Positions 1 to 5,001 of a stretch of DNA of 5,438 nucleotides are shown here, in pieces (the first letter of the stretch is position 1; every line of letters starts with the position of its first letter). The notes below the pieces were generated by a model, which had not been told where the DNA came from, did not search any database, and saw nothing but the letters and a program-made list of their open reading frames with translations. The position numbers were made by a program, and so were the translations under genes. The DNA lies in assembly GCA_025356795.1 (NCBI GenBank), contig JANXRR010000633.1:1-5438 (forward strand). Direction: 5' to 3'. Source of the stretch: Bacteroidia bacterium (GTDB lineage Bacteria; Bacteroidota; Bacteroidia; Cytophagales; Cyclobacteriaceae).

Positions 1-1202
1 TGAAAATAGTTAACGCCACCAAAGTAAATAACATCTTGATTAAACGGATCGCAGGCAATGGTGTTATCATAAAACCCTTGACCTCCTAAAAAATCAACAG
101 CAGCTGAGTTGAGTGAAACATCTATCAAAGTCCACGACCCACCCGCATTCTCAGAAATGTACAAGTCCGAACCTGTACCAGAAAGATTCCCCTCAACAGA
201 AGCAAAAATACGGGTTGATTTAACTGGCGATATGGCAATTTCAATTCTACCTTTAGCACTTAATCCAGCATTGATTGCAGTCCACGTTAACCCTCCATCC
301 GTTGACTTTAGTATTCCTGAACCTCTTTGAGTTGCATATAAAATATTGAAGTTGCCTGGGGTAAATGCTATTTGCTCAATGGCTATATTTGATTGATAAA
401 CGGTAGCCCATGTGGCACCACCATCGGTAGATTTTTGAATGGTGCTTTTTCGATCAGTAGAATAAGGAGCAGAAATGCAGCTCGCCAATACTACGTTTGC
501 ATTAAAAGGATCTACCACTATTCTTGTAACAACCAGAAAATTTTTATTGGCGGCTGTAAAACTCAATTGAACCCATGTTTCACCAAGATCGATTGACTTA
601 AAAATCCCATCGCCCAGTGCTGCACTTGCCGTGGATACATATTCGCCTGTTCCCGCATAAACAATTTTTGTGTTTGCTTCTTCTGACATTGCTAACGAAG
701 AAATGGGCAATACACTGAAATTCTTACTTTTCTCTATCCAATTGTTTCCCCCGTTAACTGTTTTCCAAACACCGCCAGTTGCTGCGCCAGCAAGCCATGT
801 TTTATGATTGGTATCTCCGGGCAAATCAAGTAGGGCTAAAGTTCTTCCCGGCACATTGGCAGGGCCGCGCTCAGTCCACTCAAGCACGCCATTAGTTGAC
901 TCAGTCCTTCCTTGTAAATCATTTCGGGAGGCAATTCTTGCTTCTTGAGCTTTGGTAAGCTCTCGTAATCTATACCCAGGTTGGTAGCTGGGTTCTGCTT
1001 CACCCTCCTTTGTTCTGATAGCCTTATTAAATAGAGCAAACTCCGAAGGATGGTCAAATTTCCTTTCTTCCTCCAGCTCAAATTCTTCTTTAGGAAATTC
1101 GTTTTCTTCAGAATATTTTTCTAACCAGTAGTTCTCTTTTTTCTTAAAAACGAAAAGGCTGGCAGCGAAAAAGATCGCAACCAGAATGATATTTTTTCTC
1201 AT
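1..1202 (-). CDS. Large secreted Asp-box (BNR/sortilin-like) beta-propeller protein, 5' part only
   Basis: The frame is open without a stop from the ATG at 1202 to the left edge, giving the first 400 residues; the C-terminus is outside the window. Residues 4-19 form a hydrophobic segment after MRKN, a signal peptide or membrane anchor. A charged linker follows (about 20-105). The start of a propeller is at about 108-146 (EWTERGPANVPGRT, then WLAGAATGGVWKT), wording that recurs at the start of such Bacteroidota proteins. Five Asp-box motifs of S/T-x-D/N-x-G-x-x-W type are visible, at 148-155, 203-210 (SIDLGETW), 258-265 (STDGGATW), 300-307 (STDGGLTW) and 350-357, spaced 42-55 residues apart as in sortilin/Ycf48-like blades. 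Family members are usually large exoproteins, often ending in a type IX secretion sorting domain; that end cannot be checked here. No sialidase or peptidase catalytic residues are evident, so the role is unknown (binding, adhesion or scaffold). It starts 9 nt after the lipoprotein stop, which implies co-transcription. Confidence 0.85.
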   Translation of the reverse strand, partial: MRKNIILVAIFFAASLFVFKKKENYWLEKYSEENEFPKEEFELEEERKFDHPSEFALFNKAIRTKEGEAEPSYQPGYRLRELTKAQEARIASRNDLQGRTESTNGVLEWTERGPANVPGRTLALLDLPGDTNHKTWLAGAATGGVWKTVNGGNNWIEKSKNFSVLPISSLAMSEEANTKIVYAGTGEYVSTASAALGDGIFKSIDLGETWVQLSFTAANKNFLVVTRIVVDPFNANVVLASCISAPYSTDRKSTIQKSTDGGATWATVYQSNIAIEQIAFTPGNFNILYATQRGSGILKSTDGGLTWTAINAGLSAKGRIEIAISPVKSTRIFASVEGNLSGTGSDLYISENAGGSWTLIDVSLNSAAVDFLGGQGFYDNTIACDPFNQDVIYFGGVNYF

Positions 1203-1211
1203 GTGTACTGA

Positions 1212-1601
1212 TTATAATTTTTGCGATAAAACTGACAATACTTTTTTATACTTTGATTCATCTTGTTCTGTAACCGAAGGTAAGCTAAGAACTTCTATTT
1301 GAGAATCATTGATCCACTTCACATACCCCAGTTGATAGGTCCCTTCTAACACTATTTGATTGTCCGATTTTCTTACCACAATATATTTATAAACTCTAGC
1401 AACATTTTCTCCTTCAGGTTTTTGTTTTAGCAGCAGATGAGTTTTGTCTGTGTTTTCTTCGGTGGTGATATTATTGCCCAGCTTAGAAGCGATCACACCC
1501 TGCTCTTTCAATGGGTTGGTTGCTTTTGGTTGACTTGCGCATGAAAAGAAAACAGAATGCAATACTATTGTGACAAAGAAGAAAGGCACTTGATATTTCA
1601 T
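1212..1601 (-). CDS. Small lipoprotein of unknown function
   Basis: This encodes 129 residues from the ATG at 1601. The frame extends upstream only to a TTG at 1622, which would put seven polar residues before the signal peptide; the ATG gives a canonical start (MKYQVP, then a hydrophobic run) and is preferred. Residues 1-20 are a lipoprotein signal peptide ending in VFFS, and Cys21 is the likely lipidated residue. CASQPKA after it shows no obvious acidic surface-export signal of Bacteroidota, so the side of the outer membrane it faces is uncertain. The mature part is short and charged. Residues about 70-105 (YKYIVVRKSDNQIVLEG, then YVKWINDSQIEVL) look like a few beta strands. I do not recognise the family. 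It lies 37 nt after the ThuA-like gene and 9 nt before the Asp-box gene, so it may be an accessory lipoprotein to one of them. That link is inferred from position only. Confidence 0.75.
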   Translation of the reverse strand: MKYQVPFFFVTIVLHSVFFSCASQPKATNPLKEQGVIASKLGNNITTEENTDKTHLLLKQKPEGENVARVYKYIVVRKSDNQIVLEGTYQLGYVKWINDSQIEVLSLPSVTEQDESKYKKVLSVLSQKL

Positions 1602-1638
1602 GATCGAAGAATTAGTGAACAAAAAATTATGATTAAAA

Positions 1639-2895
1639 TTAAGTCTTTTGTTTTTTCTTTTTTGCGGCAGGGAAAAGAATATTATTTAAAATGAGACGAA
1701 AGCCAGGAGAATTTGGATGAAGATTTAAGTCTGTAGGTTCTTCGCCCACTTGATGTTGGTAATCCTCCGGATCATGACCACCATAGAAAGTATAGAAACC
1801 TTTGCCAAAAATACCGTGTAAATATTTAGCTTCTTTAATGGATGCTGTTTCGCCCATAACAACTACATCAGGTTTTAGCATGTTCTTTTTAAAACCAGTA
1901 GTTTGACCGTAAAAACCTTTTACCACCCGTGTGTGATTTTGAGTGAGCATGGTCGGTATCGGATCCCACTTAGCAGAGAATTCAAATACAGAAAAATAAT
2001 CATTATCCTGACGAAGGCCGCGGACAGGGGGATTGTTATCGATATCAGAAAATTCATATTCATAAGGATCGCGCGAAAGCGTAAAATCTTTAAACACCAA
2101 GGTGTTTTCAAAATTGAGTTTTGATTGCGCATTAGGATCGGCTGGGTCGCCATCATACATTCGTTCGCAGATGTCTACACCCTCGGCAGAGAGGGCAATG
2201 TCAAATGAATCGGTAGCGGAGCACATGGCAAATAGAAATCCACCTCCGGCAACAAATTCTTTTATTCTTTTAGCAACGGCCAATTTTAGTTGCGATACTT
2301 TGTGAAACCCATATTTACGGGCTATGCCTTCGGCTTCTCGTTGTTGCTCAATGTACCAGGGCATGTTTTGATACATGGCGAAAAATTTGCCGTATTGGCC
2401 GGTGAAATCTTCATGGTGTAAGTGTATCCAATCGTATTTAGGAAGCGTTCCGTCCATTACTTCATCATCAAAGATAATGTCATAAGGAATCTCAGCGTAA
2501 GTCAGCACTAATGTTACAGCATCGTCCCATGGTTGTTTTGATTTGGGAGAATAGACAGCAATGCGAGGATATTTTTCCAGCTTCATTATATCATAATTGG
2601 CAGCTGGGCTTGCAATTTCGGTTATAATGGAATTGGCCTGGGCGTCTGAAATAACTTCGAAGCTTATACCGCGCACCACCAGCTCATTTTGAATTTTGGA
2701 ATGATACTTACACATAAAACTTCCCCCTCTATAGTTGAGCAACCAATCCACTTGGTCATCTGATTTTAAAATCCAATATGCTATTCCATAAGCCTTTAAA
2801 TGATTTGTTTGTTTTTCATCCATGGGAATGAAAATATAATTAGCCTGCGCAAGGCGGAATAAAAACAAAAGGCCTAACAAAATAATCAAACGCAT
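1639..2895 (-). CDS. Secreted ThuA/class I glutamine amidotransferase-like protein (family often labelled 'asparagine synthetase B' in Bacteroidota)
   Basis: This encodes 418 residues from the ATG at 2895. Residues 1-18 are a clear signal peptide (hydrophobic core 3-13, AQA before Asn19), so the protein is periplasmic or surface-exposed. Residues 19-110 are a conserved N-terminal part (IPMDEKQTNHLKAYGIAYW, WLLNYRGGSF). Residues 111-165 look like a Rossmann-type start (RIAVYSPKSKQPWDDAVTLV), then YDWIHLHHEDFTGQYGKF. Residues 216-232 (AGGGFLFAMCSATDSFD) resemble the nucleophile-elbow region of ThuA/class I amidotransferase folds, with Cys225 in the elbow position. Residues 364-380 (GKGFYTFYGGHDPEDYQ) resemble the GRVFYT...GH segment of ThuA proteins. 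The C-terminus is lysine-rich (AAKKKKQKT). From memory, close relatives are often labelled asparagine synthetase B. That is not supported here: there is no N-terminal catalytic Cys and no SGGxDS ATP-pyrophosphatase loop. The true substrate is unknown. It is the first gene of the minus-strand operon. Confidence 0.8.
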   Translation of the reverse strand: MRLIILLGLLFLFRLAQANYIFIPMDEKQTNHLKAYGIAYWILKSDDQVDWLLNYRGGSFMCKYHSKIQNELVVRGISFEVISDAQANSIITEIASPAANYDIMKLEKYPRIAVYSPKSKQPWDDAVTLVLTYAEIPYDIIFDDEVMDGTLPKYDWIHLHHEDFTGQYGKFFAMYQNMPWYIEQQREAEGIARKYGFHKVSQLKLAVAKRIKEFVAGGGFLFAMCSATDSFDIALSAEGVDICERMYDGDPADPNAQSKLNFENTLVFKDFTLSRDPYEYEFSDIDNNPPVRGLRQDNDYFSVFEFSAKWDPIPTMLTQNHTRVVKGFYGQTTGFKKNMLKPDVVVMGETASIKEAKYLHGIFGKGFYTFYGGHDPEDYQHQVGEEPTDLNLHPNSPGFRLILNNILFPAAKKKKQKT

Positions 2896-2939
2896 CGTTA
2901 GAGGGGTATTAATGAAAACAACCGGCTGTAGAAATTACT

Positions 2940-2947
2940 CAAATATA
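2940..2947 (-). promoter_or_regulatory. Candidate Bacteroidota -7 promoter box for the minus-strand operon
   Basis: On the minus strand this reads TATATTTG, an exact match to the Bacteroidota primary sigma -7 consensus TAnnTTTG. It lies 44 nt upstream of the ATG at 2895, leaving a leader of roughly 35-40 nt. No TTTG-like -33 box is visible at the usual distance, so the call rests on the -7 box and its position in the divergent gap. Confidence 0.4.
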
Positions 2948-2954
2948 AGTCTAC

Positions 2955-2973
2955 AGTGTAACGTTTGTACACT
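2955..2973. promoter_or_regulatory. Inverted repeat, candidate operator in the divergent promoter region
   Basis: AGTGTA (2955-2960) and TACACT (2968-2973) are perfect reverse complements separated by 7 nt, a 19-bp dyad with the geometry of a dimeric regulator site. It lies between the two candidate -7 boxes. Its right arm shares its last base with the plus-strand box, and it lies upstream of the minus-strand box, so a bound protein could affect both directions. No regulator gene is adjacent. A 6-bp arm pair can arise by chance in AT-rich DNA. Confidence 0.3.
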
Positions 2974-2980
2974 ATTTTTG
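2973..2980 (+). promoter_or_regulatory. Candidate Bacteroidota -7 promoter box for the permease-hydrolase pair
   Basis: This reads TATTTTTG, an exact TAnnTTTG match, 21 nt upstream of the permease ATG at 3002. That would give a leader of roughly 15 nt. As on the other strand, no convincing TTTG -33 element is seen at the expected spacing; the TTTG at 2964-2967 is too close. Lack of a Shine-Dalgarno sequence before the ATG is normal for this phylum. Confidence 0.4.
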
Positions 2981-3001
2981 GTCTTTTAACACACATACAA
3001 A

Positions 3002-4237
3002 ATGGATTTAGTTGAAAATGTAAGAGAAGGGCTTCGTTCGGTAAAGGCAAATATGCTTCGCTCTGTGTTAACTGCATTAATTGTAGCCATTGGCATCATG
3101 TCTTTAGTAGGTATTCTTACCGCTATTGATGCTATTGAATATTCAGTTTCTGAAAGCCTTTCCTCTTTGGGCGTGAATACGTTTGATATTTATTCGAAGC
3201 GAAATAGGGGAGGTAGCCAAGGAGGCATTAAAGAAAAAGTGTATACGCCTCTTCAAATGAACGAAGCAGAAAAATTTATTGACAAGTTTGGCGCTGCCAA
3301 TTCTATTTGTTTAGCAGCTGAATTAACAGGTATTGCCGAAGTAAAGCACGCTTCTAAGAAAACCAATCCTAATGTTACAATTAATGGTGTAAATACAGAA
3401 TACGTTGCCATTAAAGGCCTAAATATCGACAAAGGGAGAAATCTATCCACTATTGAAGTACAATATGGAACTAAAGTGGCGGTGATCGGAAAGAAAGTTG
3501 TAGATGCTATTTACGAAGCGAACACAAACCCTATAGGAACAGAGATTTCTTTTAAAGGAACGCAATTTAGAGTGATAGGTGTGTTAAAGGAAAAAGGCCA
3601 GCTCTCTGAAGATAATTATGATAACATGGTACTGGTGCCTGTTATTGTTGCAAACCAAATGGCCAGCGGCCGCGGATTGGATTACGACCTTACCATTGGC
3701 ATTACAGACCCCAGTAAATTGGAAGAATCTATGGGCGAAGCAACAGGCGTTATGCGTTTGATTCGTCACGATCAAATAGGAAATGAAAATTCATTCACCA
3801 TAGAAAAGAGTGAAACCTTGGCAGAAAACTTAGAAAGTATAACAAGCGCCTTAAGAGTAGGCGGTTTCGGTGTCGGTTTCATTACTCTTTTAGGCGCATC
3901 TATTGCGTTAATGAATATTATGTTGGTATCAGTAACAGAGAGAACAAGAGAAGTAGGAGTGAGAAAAGCATTGGGGGCAACACCCTTGCGCATTCGCCAG
4001 CAATTTGTTATTGAAGCTATTGTGGTGTGCATCCTTGGCGGGATTGTGGGTATTATTTTAGGGATACTTATTGGCAATTTAATTTCCAGCTTAATGAGTA
4101 TTGATAAGTTCATTGTTCCTTGGCTATGGATGTTTGTTGGTTTGGTTATTTGTATTGCAGTTGGTTTGCTATCAGGATACTATCCTGCCAGCAAAGCATC
4201 TAAACTTGACCCGATTGAATCTTTGCGATTTGAATAA
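3002..4237 (+). CDS. ABC transporter permease, MacB/FtsX type
   Basis: This encodes 411 residues, full length for a four-helix MacB-like permease. The order is a short amphipathic N-terminus ([21 protein letters not shown]), TM1 at about 20-45, a large extracytoplasmic MacB-type periplasmic domain at about 46-283, then the FtsX domain with TM2 about 285-312, TM3 about 336-360 and TM4 about 373-393. Family signatures are present: [18 protein letters not shown] at 310-327, the cytoplasmic coupling loop that contacts the ATPase, and the C-terminal [20 protein letters not shown]. Such permeases dimerise in the inner membrane and work with a LolD/MacB-type ATPase to extrude or transmit force to envelope substrates. 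They do not act as a classical import channel. No ATPase gene or membrane-fusion protein is in the window, so its partner is encoded elsewhere. The start is fixed by the near-upstream promoter box and the conserved N-terminus. The hydrolase gene follows after 46 nt. Confidence 0.93.
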   Translation: MDLVENVREGLRSVKANMLRSVLTALIVAIGIMSLVGILTAIDAIEYSVSESLSSLGVNTFDIYSKRNRGGSQGGIKEKVYTPLQMNEAEKFIDKFGAANSICLAAELTGIAEVKHASKKTNPNVTINGVNTEYVAIKGLNIDKGRNLSTIEVQYGTKVAVIGKKVVDAIYEANTNPIGTEISFKGTQFRVIGVLKEKGQLSEDNYDNMVLVPVIVANQMASGRGLDYDLTIGITDPSKLEESMGEATGVMRLIRHDQIGNENSFTIEKSETLAENLESITSALRVGGFGVGFITLLGASIALMNIMLVSVTERTREVGVRKALGATPLRIRQQFVIEAIVVCILGGIVGIILGILIGNLISSLMSIDKFIVPWLWMFVGLVICIAVGLLSGYYPASKASKLDPIESLRFE

Positions 4238-4283
4238 AAGCAATTTTAATTTCAACCATCGTATCGCTCGTTGAGCTGTAAGT

Positions 4284-4931
4284 ATGCGCGCACTTATATT
4301 AGTTTCCACCATTTTAATTTCCGCTCACGCTATGAGCCAAACCCCTAGAAAATTCTTAGCCTTAGGCGATTCCTATTCTATAGGGGAAAGCGTGGCTGAG
4401 AATGAGCGCTGGCCAAACCAATTGGCAGATAAATTAACGAAGGCAGGAACTGCAGTAGAAAGGCCGAGAATTATTGCCACCACAGGATGGAGAACAGACG
4501 ATCTGAAAAACGCTATTATTAAAGCCAGCATAAAACCTGAGTACGAGTTGGTGTCACTCTTGATTGGAGTAAATAACCAATATCAAGGTAAACCGATTGA
4601 GCAGTATGAAACCGAGTTCAAGCAATTACTAACAATGGCGGTTCAATTGGCGAAAGGAAAAAAAGAAAATGTATTTGTGGTTTCTATTCCTGACTACGGG
4701 TTCACGCCTTTCGGTAAACCTAAACAACACCAGATTACAGAAGCTATTGACGGCTTCAATGCCGTTAACAAACGAATAGCTGCTGCTTCAGGCATTCGAT
4801 ATTTCAATATTACCGATATCTCCCGCCAAGGTCTTGAACAACCTTACCTAGTGGCATCAGATGGCTTACATCCTTCCGGAAAACAGTATTCTCAATGGGT
4901 AGAGAGGATCGCAAAGGAATTCTTTAAGTAA
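4284..4931 (+). CDS. Secreted SGNH/GDSL-family hydrolase (esterase/lipase-like)
   Basis: This encodes 215 residues. Residues 1-16 or 1-19 are a signal peptide (MRALILVSTILISAHA, then MSQ), so the enzyme is exported. All SGNH blocks are present: block I GDSYSIGE with nucleophile Ser30; block II TTGWRTDDL with oxyanion Gly68; block III LIGVNNQYQG with Asn97; block V SDGLHPSGKQY with Asp193 and His196 completing the triad. Length and block spacing are typical of a single-domain bacterial GDSL esterase. The block III motif is GVNN in place of the commoner GxND. The substrate (acyl ester, lysophospholipid or acetylated glycan) cannot be read from the sequence. The gene lies 46 nt downstream of the permease with no terminator or new promoter box between, so the two are probably co-transcribed. 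Its stop codon is only 24 nt from the first CRISPR repeat, also with no terminator hairpin between. Confidence 0.92.
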   Translation: MRALILVSTILISAHAMSQTPRKFLALGDSYSIGESVAENERWPNQLADKLTKAGTAVERPRIIATTGWRTDDLKNAIIKASIKPEYELVSLLIGVNNQYQGKPIEQYETEFKQLLTMAVQLAKGKKENVFVVSIPDYGFTPFGKPKQHQITEAIDGFNAVNKRIAAASGIRYFNITDISRQGLEQPYLVASDGLHPSGKQYSQWVERIAKEFFK

Positions 4932-4933
4932 TT

Positions 4934-4967
4934 CTCAATTAATTTGCTATACTCAATTGTATTTGCT
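4934..4967. repeat. Short imperfect tandem duplication at the array boundary
   Basis: CTCAATT-A-ATTTGCT (4934-4948) is followed by CTCAATT-GT-ATTTGCT (4952-4967), differing only by an A versus GT between two identical blocks. The second copy runs into the degenerate first CRISPR repeat, so the first copy looks like a remnant of the same repeat start plus flanking bases. It could be replication slippage or the trace of a lost repeat-spacer unit. AT-richness makes chance a real alternative. Confidence 0.45.
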
Positions 4968-5001
4968 CTCAGATTGTGTTCTTTGATAGATTGCTTACAG
5001 T
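4955..5001 (+). repeat. Degenerate terminal CRISPR repeat (first repeat)
   Basis: Compared with the consensus, this copy has the first G changed to A, the G at repeat position 6 missing (46 nt from 4956 if gapped), and T14 changed to C. All changes fall in the first 14 positions; positions 15-47 are identical to the other repeats. A degenerate terminal repeat marks the old end of an array. In type II-C arrays it has been noted at the 5' end relative to crRNA transcription, which matches this position if the array is read left to right. Confidence 0.85.

Noticed and set aside
109..596. Plus-strand open frames at 109-330 and 393-596
   Set aside because: Antisense shadows of the Asp-box gene, with no recognisable motif or promoter.
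836..1081. 81-residue minus-strand open frame
   Set aside because: It lies inside the Asp-box gene in another frame; the frame from 1202 gives continuous family-like sequence with Asp-box motifs across the same bases.
1602..1622. TTG start extending the lipoprotein by seven residues
   Set aside because: It would put polar residues ahead of the signal peptide; the ATG at 1601 gives a standard lipoprotein start.
1903..2305. Open frames on both strands within the ThuA-like gene
   Set aside because: Overlapping shadows of a well-supported 418-residue gene.
2964..2967. TTTG as a -33 box for the plus-strand promoter
   Set aside because: Only 5 nt separate it from the TAnnTTTG box at 2973, far less than the usual 17-23 nt.
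3253..4113. Minus-strand open frames inside the permease gene
   Set aside because: Antisense shadows; the plus-strand frame carries all FtsX/MacB signatures.
4238..4283. Terminator or separate promoter between permease and hydrolase
   Set aside because: No stem-loop with a T tract and no exact TAnnTTTG box is visible in the 46-nt gap.
1..4931. Search for a tracrRNA anti-repeat
   Set aside because: No stretch resembling the reverse complement of the repeat longer than a few bases (for example GCAAAT at scattered sites) was seen, so no tracrRNA is called.
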